From: Pseudomonas sp. RIT623
GTDB taxonomy: Bacteria; Pseudomonadota; Gammaproteobacteria; Pseudomonadales; Pseudomonadaceae
Assembly: GCF_004519305.1 (NCBI RefSeq)
Contig: NZ_SOZA01000002.1
Span: 186,001-250,000, forward strand
Length of the DNA: 64,000 bases
Direction of reading: 5' to 3'
Shown here in pieces: positions 1-7,304 of this stretch (position 1 is the stretch's first letter; each line of letters begins with the position of its first letter). The notes below the pieces were generated by a model that worked only from the letters and a program-made list of their open reading frames with translations, did no database searches and had not been told where the DNA came from. Position numbers and translations under genes: made by a program.

Positions 1-1
1 C

Positions 2-781
2 TCTGAGCTGATGGTCATCACCGGCGCCGGCGGCGGCATCATGGCCGCGGCCCATGAGGGCGCAGGCAGCGACCATAGCCTGGGTTTCAACATCACCCTG
101 CCTTTTGAGCAGCATGCCAACGCCACGGTGGATGGCACCGACAAGCTGCTGCCGTTCCACTTCTTCTTCATTCGCAAGCTGTTCTTCGTCAAGGAGGCCG
201 ACGCGCTGGTACTGTGCCCAGGGGGTTTCGGCACCCTCGACGAGGCCCTGGAAGTGCTGACCCTGATCCAGACCGGCAAGAGCCCGCTGGTGCCCGTGGT
301 GCTGCTCGACTCGCCCGGCGGCAGCTTCTGGCGCGACGCGCTGGACTTCATCAGCCGCCAGCTCGAGGAAAACCGCTACATCCTGCCCAGTGACCTGAAG
401 CTGGTGCGCCTGGTGCACAGTGCTGACGAAGCGGTAGAGGAAATCAACCAGTTCTACAGCAACTACCACTCCAGCCGCTGGCTGAAGAACCAGTTCGTGA
501 TCCGCATGCATCACCCACTCAGCGAAGCAGCCTTGCATGACGTGGAGGAAGGCTTTGCCGACCTGCGCCTGAGTGGCAGGTACCACCAGCAGCCCGACAG
601 CGGCGCCGAGCACGAGCAAGGCGACTTCAGCCACCTGACACGCTTGACGTTCGCCTTCAACGGCCGCGACCAAGGGCGCCTGCGAGAATTGGTGGACTTC
701 ATCAACCTATCGGAAAACTGGGCCAAGCCCCAGCCCATGCATACCACCCAACGCGCCCGAGATGCCTTGCGCGTGAACTGA
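2..781 (+). CDS. LOG-family Rossmann-fold protein (5'-truncated by window)
   Basis: The reading frame is open to the left edge, so the true start lies outside the window; the ATG at 11 is probably internal. The protein carries GAGGGIMAAAHEGA near its visible start and the PGGFGTLDE signature of the LOG/TIGR00730 family (lysine-decarboxylase-like fold, nucleotide 5'-monophosphate binding). Many relatives are cytokinin-type phosphoribohydrolases, but longer bacterial members like this one, with a C-terminal extension after the Rossmann core, have uncertain substrates. It converges on recX, with a shared hairpin between them. The family call is firm; the enzymatic role is not. Confidence 0.85.
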   Translation, partial: SELMVITGAGGGIMAAAHEGAGSDHSLGFNITLPFEQHANATVDGTDKLLPFHFFFIRKLFFVKEADALVLCPGGFGTLDEALEVLTLIQTGKSPLVPVVLLDSPGGSFWRDALDFISRQLEENRYILPSDLKLVRLVHSADEAVEEINQFYSNYHSSRWLKNQFVIRMHHPLSEAALHDVEEGFADLRLSGRYHQQPDSGAEHEQGDFSHLTRLTFAFNGRDQGRLRELVDFINLSENWAKPQPMHTTQRARDALRVN

Positions 782-788
782 ACGCAAA

Positions 789-832
789 AAGGCCTGTGGG
801 CTGGCTCGTGCTCGAGCCAGCCCACAGGCCTT
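789..832. terminator. Bidirectional terminator between LOG gene and recX
   Basis: A perfect 20-bp inverted repeat (789-808 and 813-832) encloses a 4-nt loop and is flanked by an A-run on the left. It lies just after the stop of the plus-strand LOG gene. Its last base overlaps the TGA of recX on the minus strand, so one hairpin probably serves both converging transcripts. Confidence 0.8.
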
Positions 833-1302
833 CAGTAATCGTCAAGATCGCGACCGCTGAGCAGCCGGCCGATCATGTCCATGGCAAACCCACGGTAGGC
901 GAGAAATCGCGTTTGCTGTGCCCGGCTACGCGGGTCTTGAGGCCGCTGCCCAGCGAACTTGCGCTGCCAGACATCCCGTAACTGCGCAGCCCAGTCCACC
1001 TCGCTGTCGCGCATGGCCTGGTCGATATCGCCACGGTTCAAGCCACGCTGGCCAAGCTCCTCGCGAATACGCGCGGGGCCGTAACCGGCGTTGGAGCGGT
1101 AACGGATGAAACTTTCGAGGTAACGGGCCTCACTGAGCAGCCCTTCTTCGGCAAGCCGATCGAGCGCAGGCTCGATCAGCTCATCCGGCGCGCCGCGCTG
1201 ACGCAGCTTGCGTGTCAGCTCGACGCGACCATGCTCGCGGCGCGCGAGCAGGTCCATGGCTGTCCGCCGAACGGCGACGGGGGTGTCGAGTACGACGGAC
1301 AT
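832..1302 (-). CDS. recX: RecX, regulator of RecA
   Basis: This 156-residue protein is of normal RecX length and built from helical three-helix repeats (for example [19 protein letters not shown] near residues 19-37 and [16 protein letters not shown] near 73-88). RecX binds RecA filaments and limits their extension and coprotease activity. It starts 8 bp after the recA stop, so the two are almost certainly co-transcribed from the LexA-controlled recA promoter. Assignment rests on sequence pattern plus recA linkage. Confidence 0.95.
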   Translation of the reverse strand: MSVVLDTPVAVRRTAMDLLARREHGRVELTRKLRQRGAPDELIEPALDRLAEEGLLSEARYLESFIRYRSNAGYGPARIREELGQRGLNRGDIDQAMRDSEVDWAAQLRDVWQRKFAGQRPQDPRSRAQQTRFLAYRGFAMDMIGRLLSGRDLDDY

Positions 1303-1310
1303 GGGGTCAA

Positions 1311-2378
1311 TCAGTAACCGGCGTCGGCGTCGGCCAGGTCGTCGGCATCGGCCTCGGCGGCAGCAGCCTTGGCAGCAGCTGCAACAGCACCCGAGGTCAG
1401 CAGTTTCTCGCGGATCTGCTTCTCGATTTCGGCGCCGATGGCTGGGTTCTCTTGCAGATACTTGGCAGCGTTGGCCTTGCCCTGGCCGATCTTGTTGCCC
1501 TGGTAGCTGTACCAGGCACCGGATTTTTCCACCAGCCCCTGGGAAACACCCAGGTCGATGATCTCGCCGTTGCGGTAGATACCCTTGCCGTAGAGGATCT
1601 GGAACTCAGCCTGACGGAACGGCGGCGAGACCTTGTTCTTGACGATCTTGACGCGGGTTTCGCTACCGACCACCTCGTCGCCTTCCTTGACCGCGCCGGT
1701 ACGGCGGATGTCCAGGCGCACCGAGGCGTAGAACTTCAGGGCGTTACCACCGGTGGTGGTTTCCGGGCTGCCGAACATCACGCCGATCTTCATACGGATC
1801 TGGTTGATGAAGATGACCAGGCAGTTGGCGTTCTTGATGTTACCAGTGATCTTGCGCAGCGCCTGGGACATCAGGCGGGCCTGCAGGCCAACGTGCATGT
1901 CACCCATCTCGCCTTCGATCTCGGCCTTGGGTACCAGGGCTGCCACGGAGTCGACGATGATCACGTCTACCGCGTTGGAACGCACCAGCATGTCGGTGAT
2001 TTCCAGGGCTTGTTCGCCGGTGTCCGGCTGCGAGACCAGCAGGTCGTCGACGTTGACGCCCAGCTTGCCGGCGTACTCGGGGTCGAGGGCGTGTTCGGCG
2101 TCGACGAAGGCACAGGTGGCGCCGTTTTTCTGGGCCTCGGCGATGACCGAGAGGGTCAGCGTGGTCTTACCCGAGGATTCCGGGCCATAGATCTCGACGA
2201 TACGGCCCTTCGGCAGGCCGCCAATGCCCAGAGCGATGTCCAGGCCCAGGGAACCGGTGGAGATGGCCGGGATCGCCTGGCGCTCGTGGTCGCCCATGCG
2301 CATGACCGCGCCCTTGCCGAATTGGCGTTCGATTTGACCCAGGGCCGCAGCCAAGGCGCGCTTCTTGTTGTCGTCCAT
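1311..2378 (-). CDS. recA: RecA recombinase
   Basis: RecA forms ATP-dependent filaments on single-stranded DNA, drives strand exchange, and stimulates self-cleavage of LexA and S24-type phage repressors. The 355-residue protein has the Walker A motif GPESSGKT at residues 65-72, Walker B VIIVDS, and the usual acidic C-terminal tail. The frame continues 14 codons upstream, but the [17 protein letters not shown] start is chosen because a TGAGGA ribosome binding site sits 6 nt before it and it matches the family N-terminus. The activity is directly relevant here, because the tailocin repressor in this window has the self-cleaving peptidase fold. Confidence 0.98.
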   Translation of the reverse strand: MDDNKKRALAAALGQIERQFGKGAVMRMGDHERQAIPAISTGSLGLDIALGIGGLPKGRIVEIYGPESSGKTTLTLSVIAEAQKNGATCAFVDAEHALDPEYAGKLGVNVDDLLVSQPDTGEQALEITDMLVRSNAVDVIIVDSVAALVPKAEIEGEMGDMHVGLQARLMSQALRKITGNIKNANCLVIFINQIRMKIGVMFGSPETTTGGNALKFYASVRLDIRRTGAVKEGDEVVGSETRVKIVKNKVSPPFRQAEFQILYGKGIYRNGEIIDLGVSQGLVEKSGAWYSYQGNKIGQGKANAAKYLQENPAIGAEIEKQIREKLLTSGAVAAAAKAAAAEADADDLADADAGY

Positions 2379-2420
2379 TGAAATCCTCACGTGATCGACT
2401 TGGCCCTGGGGCCGGAACAA

Positions 2421-2436
2421 CTGTATAAGTAGCCAG
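2421..2436 (-). promoter_or_regulatory. LexA (SOS) box upstream of recA
   Basis: The sequence ctgtataagtagccag fits the gamma-proteobacterial SOS box CTG-N10-CAG. It lies 43 bp upstream of the recA start and overlaps a TATACA-like -10 element on the minus strand, the expected arrangement for repression of recA by LexA. Confidence 0.85.
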
Positions 2437-2481
2437 TATTATTCCACAGGGATTCGTTTCCGCAAACCCCCGTCGAGTGAA

Positions 2482-2964
2482 TTACTCCGCGCCAAGCTGT
2501 AACAAGCCGTCTAACGCGGCGATCACCGTCTGTCGGCGCACCGCTTCGCGGTCGCCGTCGAAGTGGCGCCGCTCGCTGCTCACGTGGTTGCCGTCGGCCC
2601 AGGCCAGCCACACCGTGCCCACCGGCTTGGCGGGCGAGCCGCCGTCTGGCCCGGCCACGCCACTCACCGCCACGGCAAAGCGCGCCCCGCTGGCGGCCTG
2701 GGCACCACGGACCATCGCCTCGACCACCTCCTGGCTGACCGCGCCAACCTGGGCGAACAAGGGCTCGGGTACGCCGAGCTGGCGGGTCTTCTGGGCATTG
2801 GAGTAGGTGACATAGCCAGCCTCGAACCAGGCCGAGCTACCGGGAATACGGGTGATGGCCTCGGCAATGCCGCCACCGGTGCAGGATTCGGCGGTGCTCA
2901 CCTGGGCGTTGACGCGCCGCAGGTGTTCGCCCAGGCGCGTGGAAAGTTCGGTAATCGGGTCCAT
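2482..2964 (-). CDS. pncC: Nicotinamide-nucleotide amidohydrolase (CinA C-terminal domain, PncC)
   Basis: The protein is 160 residues, the length of stand-alone CinA-C/PncC proteins, which deamidate nicotinamide mononucleotide to nicotinate mononucleotide in NAD recycling. It shows the catalytic-serine segment TAESCTGG at residues 24-31, the VTYSNAQKTRQLGV block, and the conserved VSGVAGPDGGS loop. In pseudomonads it is usually called cinA and precedes recA. The tailocin's lysis genes end only about 60 bp upstream with no clear terminator, so read-through from the tailocin into cinA-recA-recX is possible. Confidence 0.93.
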   Translation of the reverse strand: MDPITELSTRLGEHLRRVNAQVSTAESCTGGGIAEAITRIPGSSAWFEAGYVTYSNAQKTRQLGVPEPLFAQVGAVSQEVVEAMVRGAQAASGARFAVAVSGVAGPDGGSPAKPVGTVWLAWADGNHVSSERRHFDGDREAVRRQTVIAALDGLLQLGAE

Positions 2965-3023
2965 GGCGAGCTCCTGACAAGACAGCGCCCTACCCTACCA
3001 TTCCCCGGTGCGCTGGCAAGGGT

Positions 3024-3524
3024 TCAATGGGCCAGGCTTCGCACGTAGTCCTGACAGGCCCGCAAGGCGATCAATCCGCGGTCGCCGTCGTCGGTGATGC
3101 TGATAATTCGTCGAGCATGCGCCGGGTCAAGTCGGGCGCGTACGGCGCCATGATCCACGCCGCCGGTGCCGGCGGCGGCAGGCACTGCGGCGCAACTGGC
3201 GTCGCGCTCGACCAGGACCGACAGGCGCAGATCGGCAGTAGCAAGGCGATCACGCAGGCGTGCTTGAGCGTGTTGGGCATTGGAGAGCTCCTGATGATGT
3301 TTCGATTCACTGTCGCGCAGGCGTTGTTCGAGGCCCTGGCGTTGCTCGCGTTCGACCAGCAGCAGCTCGTACAAGGCCTTGGCCTGGTCCAACCGCTGCT
3401 GCACCAGCGCCTGCTCCTGCACCGCCAGCTGGCGCCCATGGCGCCAGCCCTGGGCCTGCCAGGCCGCAGCGGCGCTCATTGCCATCAGCAGCAAGCACAG
3501 CACCGCCCGCCAGCGGCTCAACAC
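3024..3524 (-). CDS. Rz-like i-spanin (tailocin lysis)
   Basis: Rz-type inner-membrane spanins disrupt the outer membrane after holin and endolysin have acted. The predicted protein has one N-terminal membrane segment (RAVLCLLLMAMSAAAAW) followed by a long Q/E/R-rich coiled coil and a soluble C-terminus. I chose the GTG start (166 aa), which overlaps the TGA of the endolysin and has GAGG 4 nt upstream; an ATG 8 codons further upstream (3548) is possible. A second lysis gene, Rz1, is encoded inside it in another frame, which is the best evidence for the call. Confidence 0.85.
   Translation of the reverse strand: MLSRWRAVLCLLLMAMSAAAAWQAQGWRHGRQLAVQEQALVQQRLDQAKALYELLLVEREQRQGLEQRLRDSESKHHQELSNAQHAQARLRDRLATADLRLSVLVERDASCAAVPAAAGTGGVDHGAVRARLDPAHARRIISITDDGDRGLIALRACQDYVRSLAH
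3071..3280 (-). CDS. Rz1-like outer-membrane spanin lipoprotein, nested inside Rz
   Basis: This 69-residue frame lies wholly inside Rz in a different reading frame. It begins MPNTLKHACVIALLLPICAC, a lipoprotein signal with a lipobox ending A-C, and continues with a proline-rich stretch. Its CLPPPAPAAWIMAP closely resembles the PPPPPAWIMQPP segment of lambda Rz1. An AGGAG ribosome binding site lies 9 nt before the ATG. Rz1 forms the outer-membrane half of the spanin complex. It is easily missed by gene callers because of the complete overlap. Confidence 0.88.
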   Translation of the reverse strand: MPNTLKHACVIALLLPICACRSWSSATPVAPQCLPPPAPAAWIMAPYAPDLTRRMLDELSASPTTATAD

Positions 3525-4069
3525 AGCACCTCGCGGGCCCGAGCCCACAGTGCCGTGCGTTCGCTCAGGCCGTTGAGACCGCCGTTGATATGACGGGTGA
3601 TGCGGTTGAACTCCCCCTGGTCGGCCAAGGCATTGAGCCCGCGCGAGTGCCAGAACCAGGCCGCCGACTCGCAGGCCCAGCGGGGTTGCTCGAGCATCTG
3701 CGGCTGCGCCAGCAGGCGCTCGTCACCGAACAGCGCGCGGCTGCAGGCCTGGTAGTTATTGCGCCCGGTCACCTGGATCAGGCCACGGCCACAATACAGC
3801 TGACCGTCACCATCGGCCTGCGCCGTGTTGCCCAGGCGCAGGGCCAGGCTGCCGGTGTCGTAGCGCGCCAGGTACTGGTCGCTGCCCAGTTCCTTGACGT
3901 AGCGCAGCTGACCGGACTCATGGCCGACCTGGGCGAGGAAGGCGGCGATGCGTTTGGGATGGTCGATTTCCCAGTTGGCCATTGCCGTGTTGAGGGCTGG
4001 CAGAAAAGTCGCGGCGCGCTGGCCGGCGAGTGGGTAGATCTGGCGAAGCTGCTGTTCAGTGAGCGGCAT
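3518..4069 (-). CDS. GH19 chitinase-like endolysin
   Basis: The 183-residue protein is a glycoside hydrolase family 19 lysozyme/chitinase. It has the catalytic-glutamate segment GHESGQ, the YCGRGLIQVTGRNNYQ motif, and NPxx-like aromatic blocks (CESAAWFWHSRGLN) followed by ITRHINGG. Such enzymes cut peptidoglycan to release tailocin particles from the producer. There is no signal peptide, so export depends on the holin. The start MPLTEQQLRQIYPL is preferred over an ATG five codons upstream because GGAGA lies 8 nt before it. It overlaps the end of a Com-like gene by 14 nt and the start of Rz by 7 nt. Confidence 0.92.
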   Translation of the reverse strand: MPLTEQQLRQIYPLAGQRAATFLPALNTAMANWEIDHPKRIAAFLAQVGHESGQLRYVKELGSDQYLARYDTGSLALRLGNTAQADGDGQLYCGRGLIQVTGRNNYQACSRALFGDERLLAQPQMLEQPRWACESAAWFWHSRGLNALADQGEFNRITRHINGGLNGLSERTALWARAREVLC

Positions 4070-4265
4070 CGATACATTCTCCATGGCTGTCTGATCGAAG
4101 GGCGGCGCAGGCCGCCGGTGGTTCGCTCACAGGCGATGGCTCGAAGCGCGTGGCTTTCACATGGTTCAAGGTGCGGCAACGACCGCACTTGATCTGGAGC
4201 TCGGAAACCGGGGTGATACGGGCCAGAAGCTTGTGGCATTGGCCACAGCGGAAGTCGATGAACAT
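4056..4265 (-). CDS. Com-like zinc-ribbon protein, copy 1 (before endolysin)
   Basis: This 69-residue protein begins MFIDFRCGQCHKLLAR and has a second cysteine pair in LQIKCGRCRTLNHVKA, giving a CxxC...CxxC zinc ribbon like phage Mu Com. Com binds the mom mRNA and opens its ribosome binding site; no mom-like gene is visible here. An AGGA site lies 9 nt before the ATG. The gene overlaps the endolysin start, and a 6-bp, 4-nt-loop hairpin (4101-4116) lies in the overlap region. A paralogue sits at 20617-20805, directly before the LlpA bacteriocin. A regulatory role is inference. Confidence 0.85.
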   Translation of the reverse strand: MFIDFRCGQCHKLLARITPVSELQIKCGRCRTLNHVKATRFEPSPVSEPPAACAALRSDSHGECIDAAH

Positions 4266-4326
4266 GGGGGTAGTCCTGGTGGTAAAGCGGCCAGGAACGC
4301 CCGGCATGCGGATAAATGAACGCGAT

Positions 4327-4875
4327 TCAGCGCTGGAACAGCACATGACGATCGCCCCAGGCGGACCACAGCATCAGACACGCGCCCACCAGGCCTAGAA
4401 AGGCGCCGAACCCGATCATGAAATCCGCGTGCCGGTTGTGCCAGTTGACGACCTTCCAATAGAGCCGGTCGTCGAAAAGGACTTCTCCATCCACCGTGGC
4501 CACCTCGCGCACGATGCTGTGCTCAGCCCCTGCTTCGACTGTCAGCAAGACCTTCTTGGCGACGCGCAAGCCTGCGGCCTCATACCCCTCGCGATAGCTG
4601 AAAACGCCCTGATGGTGAACGCCGTCTTGCAAGCGGTAGGACACTGCGAACAGCACGACTGACCTTCCACCTACTTTCCAGGTGTCCGAGTAACCACTGA
4701 CCCAACCCTCGATTTCGCGCAAATGTTCGACATCGGTAGGCACGTAGACCATGCGATCGTTGGAATACAACAACGCCACGGCCAGACCAGAGAAGGTAAA
4801 CACCAACAGCTCCAGCCGGCGCCGCCTGGGTGTACTTGCAGGTCGCTCATCGCGACATGAGATGTTGAGCGTCAC
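4327..4875 (-). CDS. Unknown two-TM membrane protein, tailocin cargo candidate
   Basis: I do not recognise this gene firmly. The 182-residue product (GTG start, GAGGAG 9 nt upstream; a TTG at 4899 is an alternative with no clear ribosome binding site) has one membrane helix near the N-terminus (LELLVFTFSGLAVALLYS) and one near the C-terminus (FMIGFGAFLGLVGACLMLWS). About 110 residues of mostly beta-type sequence lie between them and are probably periplasmic. Topology and the VSYRLQDGVHHQGVFSY stretch recall DUF3592 proteins, but this is weak. It lies between gpD and the lysis genes, where P2-type tails have no such gene. An immunity role toward a resident bacteriocin is conceivable but unsupported. 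Confidence 0.6.
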   Translation of the reverse strand: MTLNISCRDERPASTPRRRRLELLVFTFSGLAVALLYSNDRMVYVPTDVEHLREIEGWVSGYSDTWKVGGRSVVLFAVSYRLQDGVHHQGVFSYREGYEAAGLRVAKKVLLTVEAGAEHSIVREVATVDGEVLFDDRLYWKVVNWHNRHADFMIGFGAFLGLVGACLMLWSAWGDRHVLFQR

Positions 4876-4917
4876 AGGTCGTTTCTCCTCTTCAGACAAG
4901 ACAAGGGGTAATCGCCA

Positions 4918-5100
4918 TCAGTGATAACGATCCCTGCCAAAATATGTCTGTCGTGGGTTCACCCACTCACTCGGGCCAATATCCACCTGGGGGTAGGAAA
5001 TTGCAGTGATCAGCAAGGGCTTCGCGCAAGCAGTTCCATGCGTCCCCTGGGCCGCATTGTCGATCACGCAAATATCACGGTAAGCGAGTACTGCAGACAT
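4918..5100 (-). CDS. Small hypothetical protein (60 aa)
   Basis: This frame starts at ATG with a strong GGAGG ribosome binding site 9 nt upstream and ends 42 nt before the GTG of the two-TM gene, so the pair is probably one unit. The protein has no membrane segment or signal peptide and two cysteines, and I recognise no family. It may be a complete small protein or the remnant of a larger one. It sits in the gap between gpD and the downstream Com-like and lysis genes. Confidence 0.5.
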   Translation of the reverse strand: MSAVLAYRDICVIDNAAQGTHGTACAKPLLITAISYPQVDIGPSEWVNPRQTYFGRDRYH

Positions 5101-5195
5101 CCTTGCTGCCCTCCATAGTCAGGCGCGTCGATTGAGCAACGACTATAGAAACGGCCTTCACCGACAGGCACCGGGAAACGTTCTCCCGGACAGCC

Positions 5196-6230
5196 TCAGG
5201 CCTTGCACAGCCCGGTACGGCGCGCAGCGCAACCCTTGGCCCTGGCCTTGCCCTGGCGACCACCGTTGCACTGCAAGGTGGTGCGCCAGCCACTGCTGGT
5301 GAACACCTGCTCCACCGACTCGACCAGGTAGGTGCCATCGAGCCCTGGAAGAAAGCCACTCGCCTCGATGCTGCGCTCGGCGAACAGGTCGGTACGCCCG
5401 GGCAGGTCCAGGCGCACGCTGGCGGTATCGCGGTTGAAGCTGGCCAGGCGCGCTTTGGCGGCCTGCTCGGCGGCGGCTCGATTGGGGTACAGGTGGCGGT
5501 CGGTGTACACCGGCTGCAGGCCGTCCGGGGCCTCGCCGTTTTCCAGTTCCAGCGTTTGCAGGCGCCCGCTGGCGCTGTCTTGGTGGCGAGTCCTGACCGC
5601 CTTGTGGGTGCTCTTGTCGGCCAGGCGGAACTGCCACTGGCTAACGTCGCTACGAGCAATGGTCACCACGCCAAGGGGCTTGCCACTGGCGCTCTGTCCA
5701 CCCTGGCGCGGCAGCACCAGCAATTGGCCGTTGGCAAGCTTGGCGGTGCAATCGTGCAGGCGCGCCAGGCGGGTGACGAAGTTGAAGTCCGATTCGCTGT
5801 ACTGGTCGACCCGCGGGATCTGCACGGTCACCGGGCACACCGCCTGCCAGCCGTTGCGGGCGGCGATCTCGGTGACGATGCGTTGTAACGTCGCCTGCTC
5901 CCAGCTACCGCTACGGATGGTCTTGCCAGTGCCGCGCAGGTCGCTGGCCTTGCCGCGGATCAGCAAGGTGTCTGGCGGGCCGGAAAGCTCCACCTCGTCC
6001 ACCGTATAGCGGCCTAGACGGCTCAAGGGTTGGCCCGCATATCCCAGGTGCACCTCGAGCGATGCGCCGCGGGCGGGCAGCGCCAAGGCACCGTCGCGGG
6101 CATCGAGGCGTAGTTCGAATTCGTCCGACTCCAGGCCGGGCTTGTCGGTGGTGCGCAGCAGCAACAGACGGTCGTTGATCAACGTGGTGATGTCGTGGCC
6201 GTCCGCGGTGATGCGAAATTGGGGCTGCAT
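5196..6230 (-). CDS. Tail hub protein gpD (late control D family)
   Basis: The 344-residue protein matches the P2 gpD/late-control-D family, the hub linking tube, baseplate and spike in contractile tails. Recognisable blocks are FRITADGHDITTLINDRLL at the N-terminus, DTLLIRGKASDLR near residues 90-102, and the YSESDFNFVTRLA stretch near 142-154 conserved in hub proteins. It follows gpX and ends the structural module. About 95 nt separates it from the small unknown gene downstream. Confidence 0.92.
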   Translation of the reverse strand: MQPQFRITADGHDITTLINDRLLLLRTTDKPGLESDEFELRLDARDGALALPARGASLEVHLGYAGQPLSRLGRYTVDEVELSGPPDTLLIRGKASDLRGTGKTIRSGSWEQATLQRIVTEIAARNGWQAVCPVTVQIPRVDQYSESDFNFVTRLARLHDCTAKLANGQLLVLPRQGGQSASGKPLGVVTIARSDVSQWQFRLADKSTHKAVRTRHQDSASGRLQTLELENGEAPDGLQPVYTDRHLYPNRAAAEQAAKARLASFNRDTASVRLDLPGRTDLFAERSIEASGFLPGLDGTYLVESVEQVFTSSGWRTTLQCNGGRQGKARAKGCAARRTGLCKA

Positions 6231-6268
6231 GGTCAGGCCTCAGGTGTTGATGTGAAGGGAGGGCGTCA

Positions 6269-6475
6269 TCAATCCCACAACTGCAGGCTGCTGCTCGCCG
6301 CCACGGGCAGCTCCGGCAGCAGGATCCTCACTCCGGCGCGAAACGGCTGGGCCTCGTCCGCCAGACCCTGGTTGGCATCCAGCACTGCTTCGAGCGTGCC
6401 AACGAGATGCCCGTAGTAGTGCTGGCAGAGGGTGTCGAGCAGATCGCCCTCAGACGTTGTGCAAATCCTGGCCAT
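6269..6475 (-). CDS. Tail protein gpX
   Basis: This 68-residue LysM-like protein, of typical gpX length, begins MARICTTSEGDLLDTLCQHYYG and ends in a short hydrophobic segment (RILLPELPV). In P2-type tails gpX is a small essential baseplate/tail protein. Its start overlaps the end of gpU by 26 nt, showing tight coupling. Confidence 0.88.
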   Translation of the reverse strand: MARICTTSEGDLLDTLCQHYYGHLVGTLEAVLDANQGLADEAQPFRAGVRILLPELPVAASSSLQLWD

Positions 6476-7295
6476 AGCTGACGAACTCCAGTGAGAAACC
6501 TTGTTTGCGAGGGATGCCGCCGGCCAGCAGCATGCTTTGCTCTTCCTCGATGCTGGTCAGGCACCAGGTGCCAAGCACCTCGCCGTAACCGGTGGTCAAG
6601 GACAACGGCAACAACTGCCGGCCGATGCTGCGCAGGGTCTGCAACTGACCGATCCCGCCCTTGAAACCGGGGAAGATCGCACCCCGCAGGGTGATGCTTT
6701 CCTCGCCCAGGCTGACCGCCTGCTGGGCGCTCTCACGGCTCAGGCGTTCCTGCCCGGCCCAACGAAAACGCGTCTGCCGACGTAACTGGTCGAAGGCGGC
6801 GGTGTCGAGGTTGAAGTAGTAAGGCGAAGTACCGGCCTTGAGCGGTTGCAACACCAGTAGGTGGGGAAACGGCTTGACCGCTTCGGGCGCGGGGGTCGCC
6901 TCGGGTGCGAAGCCCAGGGTCGACAGTACGCCATTGACGGTCGAGCGCACCTCCCCCGCCACCCGGCGGATCGCCGCGCTGGCCTTGACCACGTGCCCGG
7001 CAAAAGCGTCGATGCGCTCACGCACCTGGCGCGCCACGCCGAGCGCCTGGTCGTACTTGGCGACTACCTTGGCAACCCGCGCCTGGGCCGTGGTGATCGC
7101 CCGCATCGTGCGTTGCAGTTTGGCGCCAATGATTGGGCCGACCACGGGCAGGCCCTCCAGCTCGGCTACCGCGCCCTGCACGTGGCCGATCGCCTCGTTC
7201 ATCGGCTCGAGCATGGCGTCGGCACGCCGACGCCCTGCTTCGCCCGCCTTGACCAGGGCGTGCAGCGTGGCTTGCAGCTGCTCCAGATAGGTCAT
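6450..7295 (-). CDS. Tail terminator gpU with helical N-terminal extension
   Basis: The C-terminal part (about residues 150-281) is the gpU domain, with PYYFNLDTAAFDQLRRQTRF, FKGGIGQLQTLR, LTTGYGEVLGTWCLTSIEE and the ending KQGFSLEFVSYG. gpU caps or joins tail tube and sheath. The first roughly 140 residues are Ala-rich helices not present in the P2 protein (about 160 aa). P. aeruginosa R-pyocin relatives are also long, as I recall, so the extension may be a tailocin trait. A tape-measure gene ends 9 nt upstream. Confidence 0.85.
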   Translation of the reverse strand: MTYLEQLQATLHALVKAGEAGRRRADAMLEPMNEAIGHVQGAVAELEGLPVVGPIIGAKLQRTMRAITTAQARVAKVVAKYDQALGVARQVRERIDAFAGHVVKASAAIRRVAGEVRSTVNGVLSTLGFAPEATPAPEAVKPFPHLLVLQPLKAGTSPYYFNLDTAAFDQLRRQTRFRWAGQERLSRESAQQAVSLGEESITLRGAIFPGFKGGIGQLQTLRSIGRQLLPLSLTTGYGEVLGTWCLTSIEEEQSMLLAGGIPRKQGFSLEFVSYGQDLHNV

Positions 7296-7304
7296 GCTTG
7301 CTCC

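Noticed and set aside
3280-3439. Longer version of the Rz1 frame starting upstream
   Set aside because: The extra N-terminal part is Arg/Cys/Ser-rich chance sequence; the lipoprotein signal and ribosome binding site fix the start at 3280.
5171-5189. Hairpin CCGGGA...TCCCGG after gpD as a terminator
   Set aside because: The stem is only 6 bp and no T-run follows on the minus strand; evidence is too weak to annotate.
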